Shown: positions 36,690-47,000 of the stretch, piece by piece
How positions within the stretch are numbered: position 1 is the first letter of the stretch
Layout of the letters: each line of letters opens with the position of its first letter
NCBI GenBank assembly: GCA_911728455.2
Contig: OU452240.1
Coordinates: 620,001 to 684,000, forward strand
Origin: Marthasterias glacialis
Lineage: Eukaryota > Echinodermata > Asteroidea > Forcipulatida > Asteriidae
Direction: 5' to 3'
Length of the DNA stretch: 64,000 bases
Notes under the pieces: generated by a model
Told to the model about the DNA's origin: nothing
Database searches by the model: none
What the model saw: the letters and a program-made list of their open reading frames with translations, nothing else
Translations under genes and position numbers: made by a program

Positions 36690-39100
36690 AACAAACGCAC
36701 TTTTTTTAATCATGATGATCTAAGTGTTGAATTCCGAAATAAAGAGAGCAAAAACCAGTAAATCTAAGACCGTCTTATTGTTAGTTTTAATATTATAGAA
36801 CCACCCATTGAGGCTTGTAAATATTTAGGGTCAAAACAAAGGATCTGGAGGAAAGGCAGAAAAACAAGAAATTACTTTTCAGTCGGAGGGGTTTGGCGTA
36901 CAAAAACAAAACAGTCCAGTAACGCTTTTTATTTTTTAATAATGTCTCTGTCTGACAATTCTTTTGTTCTGCTCTTTAAACGAAGACCATCATTTTTCGG
37001 CTGTTGCATTCGACAGTCCATTAGGAAAACCTATACATTTTTGAATACAGTAGGCATTAGCTTACTGAACCAGTCAGGTATAGCGGCTTACGTTACCTCT
37101 AAATAAATAAATGAGTCATGACCCGCTCAACAATCGCATTAAGAACGATGGCATGTAGAAGAAAAAAACACAGTACAAACTCAGTCCTTGGTTAAAAATT
37201 GCACAAGGAGGGTAGAAAATGTTGTTGCGCTGTTTGTGTCGAATCAACGTCGGTTTGTGCAAACTTTACAAGAAAAACTCTATAATTATCGCGTTGTTTA
37301 TAGTTCAACATTCCCTTTGTGCTAAAGTCTGCTTCATCTCAGCTTGAAATGTAAAAGTACTGCATGACGTCATGGGTATCCCTGTATTTCTAGCTGCTGT
37401 TTCGTTGTTAGTCTACGCTGCAGTCGCTTCTGGTCGATTCAATATCCCATGCCAAGACGGCTCCCGTACTGACCACATAAGAAAAGGAACCAAACATACT
37501 TTTTATCACGGCCCGATACGCGATCATGCACTCCGTGGTAAAGTCTACCGCAGCGCTACGGCTCGCTCTGAAGTCACTTGTGCCGTCTTCTGTCTGCAAG
37601 ACGATGCCTGTAAGTCCTTCAACTACTACAAAGATGCACGAGTTTGTGAGTTAAACTTCGCTGTGTATGCCAGAGATAAATCTGACTTGCAACCGTCCAA
37701 CGGCTGGATGTACTTTGACGAAGAATATCATGAAGGTATGTCATAAAAATAATTTACTTACTTAAACATGCTACGAAGGAGTTGAAGCTCAAAACGGGAT
37801 GGTTTGAAAAAACAATACACAACACTGTCGTCTGAACCCGACGTTTCGGTCGACGAGTATGTTCTGTATTATGTCGTCAGGAGAAGCTCGAACGAGATAT
37901 TACTTTCCAACAAAACATTAAAAAGCATGAATATCAGACGTGTTGCTGGATGCAATCCTGAAATTTTATTTTGCTTTGAAATGATAGTAAATATTTTTAG
38001 CGGGGCCTTTCACTAACATTATAAACATCTTTCCTTCACAGAGTGTAAAGTTGATGAACCTACTGGTAATTACGTCTATAATTTCATATATCCACGTCTC
38101 CAGTCAAGTGACGTATTCAGACTTGATTTCTCTGTGAAAGGTTCAGAGGATGCCATCTTGTCGCTCTCTGAGTTTATGGATGAGACTTCATACTATGACG
38201 TAGGTAAGACCAGTTTTTATAACACCACGCAGATTGATCAAGTCACAATTTTGACGCTAAAAAAAGGACATTTACACTCAAATCAGATTGTTGATCCAAA
38301 ACATTTTAATCTTCTGTGCAACAACTTCCAAGATTCAAACCACTTATATATAATTGTTTTAATTTAAAAAATGATTTTGAACACGTGTAAACTGATCCCG
38401 ATAATGAATCACCCAATGCTGTGCTCTGTTTCTTCTGACAGACATTGGCGGCTGGGGTAACACCCTGTCTGTTATTCGATGCATGAGAAAATGTGTGCCA
38501 AACTACGTCCAGCAATCAACCCCAGACATCATGTCCGCGGTCGAGTACCGTCGATTATGGTTGACCTACGACCATGGAACCATAAAGGTTGGTAGAGGGG
38601 GCGTGGTTACCCCCTTCATGGAGTGGCATGATGGGACCAGGAGGGTGACTGTCAACTACATCGGTATCGCATCATTCACAAGCCGTCCTGTATCCTGGAT
38701 CTTTTACACCTTTTGCACCGAATAGAACGCAGTTATTGAGAATTGTTTGAAGGCACTTTACAGGATTGGTAAAGTTGTTAGTGCAGTGTTCTTACTTTGT
38801 CTAATTCAATACATACACGAAAAAAAAACTGTGAAAATTTGGGCTCAATCTGTCGTCCGAGTCAGGACAAAATAATGTAAAACGGTGTACACTTTTCAGC
38901 ATGTAAACGCATTGTCCTTAATTTCAATTGTTACAACCGAACTCAGCCGTTGCGTGTTTTATTTTAGGTTTTCAGATACAGTTTTCTCGAACATGACCGC
39001 ATTTCAGAGGGCAACATTTCACAGAAAAAGGTTCAAGTATGAAATTCATAAACAGTAAGCCTTCAGACTGAAACTTAACAATTATGTTTTTGATTCTTAC
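36690..39100 (+). repeat. tandem duplication unit 1 (PAN/FAMeT B)
   Basis: The gene plus about 0.7 kb of upstream sequence (for example GAATTCCGAAATAAA versus TAATTCCGAAATAAA, and TAGGGTCAAAA with AAAGGATC) is repeated from about 39650. The start codons are 2964 bp apart. The 3' limit of the unit is not sharp. Confidence 0.75.
37372..38725 (+). CDS. secreted PAN/apple plus FAMeT-domain protein, copy B
   Basis: Exons 37372-37735, 38042-38203 and 38442-38725, phase 1 at both junctions, 269 residues. Residues 1 to about 20 are a signal peptide (MGIPVFLAAVSLLVYAAVAS). The PAN/apple domain covers about 27-118 with C27, C70, C74, C80 and C92. The FAMeT-like domain covers about 123-267, with VFRLDFSVKG, LWLTYDHGTIKVGRGG, FMEWHD and a final SWIFYTFC. 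It lacks a membrane anchor, so it should be secreted, probably as a carbohydrate- or protein-binding factor; PAN domains bind such ligands, and the FAMeT family was named from crustacean and insect proteins whose enzyme activity is doubtful. The function here is unknown. Its PAN exon is almost identical to that of copy A 14 kb away on the other strand. Confidence 0.92.
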
Positions 39101-40335
39101 CAGTCATGTACTGTGACTTTAATTCTATTTTAGTTGATGCAATACTTTAAAGAATTCAACTTAAGTAAATAAAGAATCCATGATCTATTCCTTACAACTC
39201 TTGTACAGACCATTGCTGAAGTGCATTAATTCAGAGAGTAATTATTGAAGTACCACCTCTAGTGACGAAATTATGTTAATGCGAAGCCCTCTTGTGGCAG
39301 ATTGTATTTTACTGATCACGCCATTTTACACTGTCGAGAGAATGACGTCATAATTCAGCAGCACTATTTTTTAATATTGTATCTATTTTTTTTTAATTAA
39401 ACAACCTCGTTCTGTCTTCTTGCCCAGCGTGCTTTGCTCAATTTTGAGAGGACGATCCGCCACGCTGCATGATGGATCGAGGTTGATGTCGGGTGAACGG
39501 ATTTAAACTGAATGGGTGCAGATGATAGATATTATGTACAGAAACTCAGTTCTTGTGTTTGGTGACTTTATCATTTCTCGTTCGAAAAAAGAGATTATAA
39601 TGTTAACTAGAGTTAAGTAATAATAATAATAATAAATATTTAATATATAGGCCTACATGATAAAAATCTGAGTGCTTAATTCCGAAATAAAACGGTGTGA
39701 GAAATAGCAAAAAAATATATAAATTTAAGACTGTCACATTGTTAGTGTGAACCACCAATTTTGACTTGTAAACATTTAGGGTCAAAAATAAAGGATCAGG
39801 AAGCCGATTAAAGGCAGAAAAGAAGAAGATGATTTTGTCAGTCAGAGCGGTTTGCCGTACAAAAACCAAGTCTCAAAACGTTCAGCTCGTTAAACGAAGG
39901 TCAGTGTAATACAAATTAGACTCGTCCCCCTTCATTAGTTCCTTTCTCATAAAAGGAAATACGCACTTTTTAGCCAATAACGTACCCGTATTCCAAACTG
40001 TTTTATGTGGCTAAACAACTGCATTTCCGCAGTAAAGGAAAGTTAATTGTTGTAAAAACATAATTACCACCCGGCGTCGATCAAAATATCTCGTTAATTA
40101 ATTTTAGTGGGACTACATACTCAACCATTACAAATTAGTACAGTGTACCACAGGGGTAAATTATCAGTGCTGTGAATCGTACTGTTTCTGTTCAATCGAC
40201 GTCGGTTTACAAACAAAACCATTTCAAAATTTGCTCAATCAATTTGGGGAGAAAACCCGCCAAATCAGCTGGGAAAAATTCTTCAAATTCAAGTTTGTCT
40301 GTGATTGTGTATAATGTTAAAGCTTGCATGACATC
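38726..40335. other. spacer between PAN/FAMeT B and C
   Basis: 38726 to about 39180 is probable 3' UTR of copy B. From about 39650 the sequence is the duplicated upstream region of copy C. An AAT-rich simple run sits at about 39617-39640. No gene is supported. Confidence 0.6.
39168..39173 (+). terminator. poly(A) signal of PAN/FAMeT B
   Basis: AATAAA about 443 bp past the stop codon of copy B. Confidence 0.45.
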
Positions 40336-42942
40336 ATGGGTATCCCTGTATTTCTAGCTGCTGTTTCGTTGTTAGTCTACGCAGTCGCTTCTGGTCGATT
40401 CAATATCCCATGCCAAGACGGCTCCCGTACTGACCACATAAGAAAAGGAACCAAACATACTTTTTATCATGGCCCGATACGCCATCATGCACTCCGTGGT
40501 AAAGTCTACCGCAGCGCTACGGCTCGCTCTGAAGTCACTTGTGCCATCTTCTGTCTGCAAGACGATGCCTGTAAGTCCTTCAACTACTACGAAGATGCAC
40601 GAGTCTGTGAGTTAAACTTCGCTGTGTATGCCAGAGATAAATCTGACTTGCAGCCATCCAACGGCTGGATGTACTTTGACGAAGAATATCATGAAGGTAT
40701 GTCATGAAAACGATATAGTTACTTTAAGATGCTACGAAGGAATTGAAGCTCAAAATGGGATAGGGGGTTTGCAAAACAATACACAACACTGTCGTCTGGA
40801 ACCAACGTTTCGACCAGTATGCTCGATTCGTCTTCAGGAGAAGCTCGACCGAGATGTTGATTTTTGTAATCCTTTAGAACATAACACCGAAAAAGGCATT
40901 TCAAAATCTTTTCACTATATCATTCAGACGTGTGCCTAAAAATTTACTAAGCATCAAACAATTTTGCTGACTGGAAAAGGGTTACCAGAAAAATACCATG
41001 TCATGTGCACAGTTTGTGACTGGTTCCCTGCTTTTTTTTTTTTTTTTTTTGCTTAGCAGAATTTTTCAAGCAACATTTTCTGCTTAAGCAGCTCATTGAA
41101 ATTGGGTCGTGGTTGAAATCCTCCTTAATAATTACCCTTTCCCATGAAATATGCTAATTACATTCACGCATGCGTACAGACACTATCGGTGCATGGGCAA
41201 ACGCCATAGAGTTGTGCACTAGGCAGACGCACAAACGCGTTTGCGTCACGCCACCATCAGCCCCACACAAAAAGGCGCGATTTTCCCTCGTTTTGCCCAC
41301 CAGGGCCCAATTTCATGGCTCTGCTTACCACAGAATTCTGTGCTTACGGCGCTCTTTAAAGCACGCAATTCTATGGGTCGTAAGCGCAGAATTCTGAGGT
41401 AAACAGAGCCATGAAGTTGGGCCCAGTTGTGTTAGTGCGCACGCGTGACATGCAATTTACATATTTCATGGGAAGGGTCTATACATCGCGATTAATTTCA
41501 CGACATTGTCTCTGTGTTCGCACGTATTGCGAATATTTTCACGACATTGCATACACGTGTTATGATTTGCCTTTTCTTCATAATGGTCCAGAGATTCTTA
41601 CAATACGTGAATAATACAATTAATAGATTGAATGCGCACATATATTTGCGATAATGCGATGTCCCTTCAGGGCCACCATACGAGGTTTTTAGTGACGGTG
41701 TAAACATTTCCTTCGCAGAGTGTGAAGTTGATGTACCTACTGGTAATTACGTCTATAATTTCATATATCCACGTCTCCAGTCAAGTGACGTATTCAGACT
41801 TGATTTCTCCGTGAAAGGTTCCAAGGATGCCATCTTATCGCTCTCTGAGTTTATGGATGAGACTTCATACTATGACGTAGGTAAGATTAATTTGAATAAA
41901 CCTCACACAGAGAGTTACAATTTGACCTTAACTACAGTGTTCTTTAATGGACATCTACACAGCAACCATTTCCTTTGGACGTGGTGCTTATCATTATTAT
42001 TATATTTTTGCGGCGACTGTTCTTTTTACACTTCGCCTTCCGGGTTGTTTGTGTGAGGGGGGGGGGCAGATTCCAGTACAGGTAAAGTCAAGCGTAATCG
42101 TTGTTCGTGGCGTGTAGTGGCCGAGCGGTCTAGCGCACCGGACTCAAGCTCTGGTGTTTCTGATAAGCAGAGTGTTGGTTCGAGTCCCGGTCTCGACACT
42201 AAATGTGTCCTTAAGCAAGACCTAACCATTATTGCTTCGTCCTTCGGATGGGACATAAAGCCGTAGGTCCCGTGTGTTGTGTAATGCACGGGAAAAAAAA
42301 CACCAATGACACCTGTCGGTAAGAGAAGGGGTTTGCGCCGGTATTTCTGACAGTGGCTGCTTCATGCGTTTCAGCAATTTTGTAAACCCTTAAGGTGCTA
42401 CATAAATGGGTCTCATAATTCAAAAACTTCAAATACTTGTCTTAAAAAAATGACAATAATAAGCGCCTTGAGTACCTAATTAAATTGCTGGTAGATATGT
42501 GCGCTACATAAGACTCCAGTATTATTATCAGGCAATATTAGTTATTAAAAAATTGTTTGGATTTCTGGCGACTGTGAAAATTACTTTCTGGTGTTTATAA
42601 TGAAATCTTCTAAGGAAGAACAGCCATAGATTAAGTTATGCTATATGTTTCCTCACAGTAATCGGCGGCTGGGGTAACACCTTGTCTGCCATCCGATGCA
42701 AGAGACACTGTGTGCCAACCTACGTCCAGCAATCAACCCCAAACATCATGTCCGCAGTGGAGTACCGTCGATTATGGTTGACCTACGACCATGGAACCAT
42801 AAAGGTTGGTAGAGGGGGCGTGGTTACCCCCTTCATGGAGTGGCATGATGGGACCAGGAGGGTGACTGTCAACTACATCAGTATCGCATCGTACACAAGC
42901 CATCCTGTATCCTGGATCTTTTACACAATTTGTAATTCATAA
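40336..42942 (+). CDS. secreted PAN/apple plus FAMeT-domain protein, copy C
   Basis: Exons 40336-40696, 41719-41880 and 42659-42942, phase 1 at both junctions, 268 residues, one codon shorter than copy B in the signal peptide (YAVAS versus YAAVAS). An upstream in-frame ATG at 40324 exists, but 40336 matches the start of copy B. Domain order and all cysteines of the PAN domain are as in B. Exon 2 differs from B at 6 of 162 bases, so B and C are a recent tandem pair. Both introns are longer than in B because they took in elements: intron 1 holds a MITE arm, an outer foldback with a nested MITE and a TATGGTGGCC-type element, and intron 2 holds a tRNA-derived SINE. Intact, with no stop or frameshift. 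Confidence 0.92.
40943..41107. mobile_element. MITE arm, GGGCCCAATTTCAT long-form family
   Basis: Carries GCTTAGCAGAATTTTTC, a CTTAAGCAGCTCATTGAAAT-TGGG right end and the inner GACTGGTTCCCTGC block of the family, with a long T run at 41031-41050. The left end is lost or diverged. It lies in intron 1 of copy C. Confidence 0.65.
41134..41480. mobile_element. outer foldback element with nested MITE, copy 1
   Basis: Outer arms: ACCCTTTCCCATGAAATATG and ATTCACGCATGCG on the left pair with GCGCACGCGTGACATGCAAT and CATATTTCATGGGAAGGG on the right. The segment CGCCATAGAGTTGTGCACTA and GTTTGCGTCACGCCACCAT is shared with 58620-59106. A separate MITE (41301-41426) sits in its middle. Confidence 0.85.
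41301..41426. mobile_element. nested foldback MITE, GGGCCCAATTTCAT short form
   Basis: CAGGGCCCAATTTCATGGCT pairs with AGCCATGAAGTTGGGCCC; the inner CAGAATTCTG and GCGCAGAATTCTGAGGTAA are also paired. Inserted in the outer element 41134-41480. Confidence 0.9.
41490..41680. mobile_element. TATGGTGGCC-family element, partial
   Basis: Right end GATGTCCCTTCAGGGCCACC-ATA matches the family end. The interior has TTGCGAATATT and TTTCACGACATT motifs. The left end could not be defined. Confidence 0.55.
42108..42531 (+). mobile_element. tRNA-derived SINE in intron 2 of copy C
   Basis: The head has a Pol III A box (TAGTGGCCGAGCGGTCT) and a B box (GGTTCGAGTCC) spaced as in a class II tRNA (Leu-like, with ACTCAAGCT in the anticodon loop position). 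The body includes GATGGGACATAAAGCCGTAG and TGTTGTGTAATGCACG, and the tail ends GCGCTACATAAGA then TATTATTAT. The order head-body-TAT tail is that of a SINE, a type I recall from echinoderm genomes. Same strand as the host gene. Confidence 0.85.
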
Positions 42943-43495
42943 ACTAAGTCTTTTTTTTCAACCTCGTTCATTTATTAAAATAGGTCATGTTTGCATTAAT
43001 GGCTTTGGAAGTTGCTATTCTTCAACGTTGTCGTTGCAGCCAACAGCCATAACCGTAGCCGAAGTCGCTTGATTAGGCCGCTGGGTTATTCTTTTTTAGT
43101 TGATGAGTCCTCTTGATATTTCATACCCCTTGAATCGTTTTAGTGATAGCGCCCTCTTGTGTTGACATTAAATACAACTGTGATTGGGTATAGATTGCAT
43201 TATACGTTACAGATAATAATATACTACAACTCAAGTTAATGAAAATTGAGTAAAGAGAACATGTATGTAAGAGGCGTACCAACGGAATTGAACTCGTGAT
43301 GGTAGTTCTGCACGTTGTAAATTTAAAGATATAAATCGGTTGTACTTCAGCAAAGTCTTAGTAAAATGATAACTTGTATCTTTATTTACTGAAGTTTTGA
43401 AAGCGGGCTGAGTAGTATTAGACTAGTCAGTGTATCATCTGGAATTTGATCCTGCAGACGATGACGAGTGATCAATAACATTCTGGGGGAAGCGA

Positions 43496-43815
43496 CGTAA
43501 CTAGGTTTTTTTTTTTCGATCTCATTTCGGGGTAGACTTGTGTACAATTCGTTAAATAGTTGTCACCGTGACAGCGTATAACGACTCTCATACAATTACA
43601 CTGCTACTCTAGCGCGAGATTTCTGCTCTCGCGATTAGCGTGAGCCGTTACCGTGACAAACATTAAACGACTTGTCCATAAGTCTAATGTCGGGGATGCA
43701 AGGGGACAAGGGATCTGAGCAGGGGTCTTCCCAGCTCCCTCCCTCCCTCCCCATCCCCTCCCCACCCCCCACCCCCCCCCCCCCCCCCCACCCCCGGCTG
43801 GTTACGCCACTGCCA
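43496..43815. repeat. C-rich element with a long C tract
   Basis: Framed by GCGACGTAACTAGGTTTT and GGTTACGCCACTGCC. Inside are CCCTCCCTCCC and a run of about 18 C after CCCCACCCCCCACC. Likely the same class as 24424-24795. The C run is a probable assembly or sequencing weak point. Confidence 0.55.
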
Positions 43816-44404
43816 TCACCAGGAAAACTAATTATCTTTTAGATATCGTCTGCTTCTTTTTCTCTAGTTTTTAAGTGAGATTTCTCCAGTAATGACATTT
43901 CTACACTTTGTAAAAATTAATTTAAAACACATTTTTTTTCTTGTGTCCTTTTAGAAAAAGATTGGAATGTCCTCCCGTTAATTCTTTAAGCATTATAATT
44001 AACAAGACGCTACAATAGTGTCGAAATGTAGGACATACAGGCCTACTGCATTTTGCATTAATTTATATCATGCCATTTTGGTTCGGTATAAGCAGTTTGC
44101 AACCGGCATTTTCTGTTTTCATTTGTCATAATTGTTTTAAAGTTTAAGTTTATTTGATTTATTGGAACATGTAATTGTGTTGAAGTCTTGAAAGGCAGAC
44201 AAAATAAAAATGTAATCATATCCACTTGGATATAATTAAGACTGTCTCTGTCTATATCTTCAAAAGCTCTGACAATTTGAGCGATCCCTTACTTTGAGAT
44301 ATTCTAGGAATCTCTCCGATATATTTTCTCACTATCGTAGCGTGGATGTGTAAGAGATACCTAACGCATGCCATCTGTGACGTCTCGGAATGTCGTCAGA
44401 TACG

Positions 44405-44690
44405 ATGACCGCTCAACTCGATCTCGAGTAAGTGATGTTTGAAGATTTGCATGGTGCGAAGGATAGGAAACCATAACTAGTAAACTAGTAAAAAAAATTG
44501 CCGGTACAACCATGTGCAAATCTCTTTTGGGAGGAGTGGTGGTCCTGAGAAAGAGCAGAGTATATACTGTTCGAAACGTCGAGACCACTCCGGCTCTTTT
44601 CAGAGCCACCACTCCTCCCAAAGATTTTATGTTTACATGGTTGTACCCACAAGTTTACTAGTTATATAGTTTGCTATCGATCTCGAGTAA
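44405..44690. mobile_element. long foldback element
   Basis: Left arm CGATCTCGAGTAAGTG, AACTAGTAAACTAGTA, GTACAACCATGTGCAAATCT and TTGGGAGGAGTGGTGG pairs in reverse order with CCACCACTCCTCCCAA, TTACATGGTTGTAC, TTTACTAGTTATATAG and ATCGATCTCGAGTAATGG. Centre near 44570 (TTCGAAACGTCGAG). Confidence 0.88.
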
Positions 44691-45741
44691 TGGTTACAGG
44701 GTCGCAAGCATAAGATTATGTTGCCCGAGTACAAGACAAATTCTAATAGCTTCACAAGAATTAAATTCAATTCAGTTCAATTAGGTTTTATTATTATTAA
44801 TACATAATAAATACAGGACAGTAGTCCAGAGACTAAAATCGTCTTGCTTACATAAAAATGGTATTAAACAATTGTAAAATCAGAGGACAAGCATATTTCA
44901 AATTTTTTTAAAGTTAGGTATTGCATAAAAAAAATGAATGCAACTTAAGAAAGATCCGAAAGTTGTGCTACATTTTCAAAATAAGAATGATAGACCTCCT
45001 AATGAAGATCCAATGACCTCATGCACTGACGTCATCACGCTACCATCTTAGAGGAAAATGTTAATGAAACAAATTGAAACTCAGCAGACGCGGCGCGCTG
45101 CGCATAGGATGGGCCAATGGGCAACCTTCTTTTGACCTAGCCGAGGGCGCCCTACACAAATGTTTTAAAGGTCATAGTATAAGAACATTGGAAAGGCTTC
45201 CCTGTATACGTTGTCCATCGCTTAAAAAATTCGTCCGTAGATCACCGATCCACCATCTTTGTTAAGTTGCCTTTGTTCAAAAGTGAACAAGAATACTGAT
45301 TGGCTCACATAAGTTGAATAATAAAAAAGTAAAAATTGATAGTCGACTATAGTCAGAACATTATAACAGTTGCCGGCGGTCGCCCCCCCCCCCCCACCCA
45401 CCCCGATGCCCGAAACCCCGACACCACCAAGCTCCATACAACCACAACTACTACCAGTACAACCCCCCTCCTCCATCCGCCCAAACCCCGCCTACCCACC
45501 CCTTGCTGCGTCAAAACTTGCCGAACTTCATTTCCAAGCTCACTTGAAGGAAAAGTAAAAGAGTAAAATAATAATATACGTAGGCGGAATTCATTGGACC
45601 AGAACTATCCAATCCCACCAGCCACCCTTTGATCTCGGCACGTCGACCCCCCCCCCCCCCCTTCAACCACCACCACCACCACCACCAAGTTATGATCGTT
45701 TCCATGACCATAGACGAGGACGCTCAAAAATGATCTAATTC

Positions 45742-45934
45742 CGGCTTTGTGGCAACTCGTCAATATTTGCGACTTGGGGATACAATAAGTCGTGAATATT
45801 GACGCCAATATTTGCGACAAGGGCAAAATCGTGAATATTGACGGCAATAATGCTATCAATATTTGCAACTTGGGGCACAAGTCGTAAATATTGACGTCAG
45901 TATATAATGTACGATGTCTTTTTAAAGCCACCAT
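45742..45934. mobile_element. TATGGTGGCC-family element, partial
   Basis: Repeats of AATATTTGCGAC and GTCGTGAATATTGACG, ending GATGTCTTTTTAAAGCCACC-ATA like the other family members. The left end is unclear. Confidence 0.6.
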
Positions 45935-45942
45935 AATAGATT

Positions 45943-46098
45943 ACTAGAGGGAGCTCTCGCTACGTCACACACGGAACTCCGCTGACCCACCATGGGGGAA
46001 ATCCCTATGGGTCAATTGCATACGAACGTCCACTAGAAAATGTTTGCTGTGTAAACTGATGAGTGACCAGTTTAATATGATTGGTCAGCGCCATTTTT
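45943..46098 (-). repeat. dispersed repeat, copy 2
   Basis: Reverse complement of 2901-3060, with ACTAGAGGGAGC, CGGAACTCCGCTGACCCACC, AGAAAATGTTTGCTGTGTAA and GATTGGTCAGCGCCATTTT. Element type not recognised. Confidence 0.8.
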
Positions 46099-46904
46099 GT
46101 TAATATATATATACATATAACTCTATGAGGACAACCAATCAAGAACCAAGAAACCAACACACCATGAACCGTTATCTCGACCCTGTCAACCCATCGACAT
46201 TGAACTTCTCTCACCATGCTCTCACAAAATAACAATCATGATATATTTAACACCCAATCAAACTCAATTTATTTGTACAACTAATTCTCTGCCGACCTTG
46301 TTGATAATAGCAGTATACAAAGAGATATCCTCTGACCATTGTTTACACAATCCGGCGTGGCCGAGTTCAATTTCATTACAGATCGATGTTTCACTTGGGA
46401 CAATGGCCGGCTGGTTTCAATAGACTTGGTACTAGTCCTTCGTGAGTTCGTGCAGTTTTTAATCCATTTTATTCAATGAAAAAACTTTATTCCATGTCGA
46501 CTTAACAATGAACAAAACAACTACTAAAAATATATAATGTGTAACAACTCGGGCATCAGTAACTATATATAATAAATATAAACAATTACACGAACAACTT
46601 TGAAGGCTAGGGAAATGGAGAAGCGAGACGGAAATCTACGAGTATGAAAATTTGCAATATGTGAACTTGAGGCATTTCATTTTATTCAGTTAATAGTGAT
46701 TATTATTTATGCATTAAGCCTATGTATTAGACTTTTAAACAGTCTTTTCAGCGTTGAATACAATCACGGGTAAATAGTTTAATGTATTTAGGGGAATTCA
46801 TTTGCAGCTATGACGTTTATGCAAAAGGAGCCATGTCGTCATTGGGGCCAGACGTAGACTAGACAAACAAGATGGCTGGGTGATAATACAGACATGTTTG
46901 AATT

Positions 46905-47000
46905 TGAAGTGACTTTGGCTACGGCTCATGGCCGTTGACTGCAACGATAACGTTGAAGAATGGGATCTTTGGACGTGCCGTAGCCACAGCCAAAGCCATT
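46905..47000. mobile_element. foldback element, GGCTACGGCT family
   Basis: GACTTTGGCTACGGCTCATG pairs with CGTGCCGTAGCCACAGCCAA. The loop has GATAACGTTG. A shorter relative is at 60058-60128. Confidence 0.7.

Larger units (their letters stand above)
35238..37371. other. intergenic region between tetraspanin B and PAN/FAMeT B
   Basis: 35238 to about 35640 is probable 3' UTR of tetraspanin B. A hairpin with CACCGACATGATGTTA / TAACACCATGTCGGTG is at about 35893-35960. A foldback element is at 36343-36480. From about 36690 the sequence matches that upstream of PAN/FAMeT C (from about 39650), marking the start of the tandem duplication. No gene is supported. Confidence 0.6.
42943..47000. other. 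gene-poor region, first part
   Basis: Begins with the 3' UTR of PAN/FAMeT C; a possible AATAAA is at 44203-44208. Holds a C-rich element (43496-43815), a long foldback (44405-44690), polypyrimidine tracts near 45380-45500 and 45645-45690, a TATGGTGGCC-type element (45742-45934) and the inverse copy of the 2901-3060 repeat. No gene is supported. Confidence 0.6.

Noticed and set aside
41131..41426. Plus-strand frame 41170-41397
   Set aside because: Lies within nested foldback elements in an intron of PAN/FAMeT copy C.
42108..42202. A functional tRNA-Leu gene
   Set aside because: A and B boxes are present, but the sequence continues into a SINE body and a TAT-repeat tail, and the stem pairing looks imperfect.
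45336..45934. Proline- and histidine-rich frames on both strands
   Set aside because: They read through C-rich and CCA low-complexity tracts and a TATGGTGGCC-type element.
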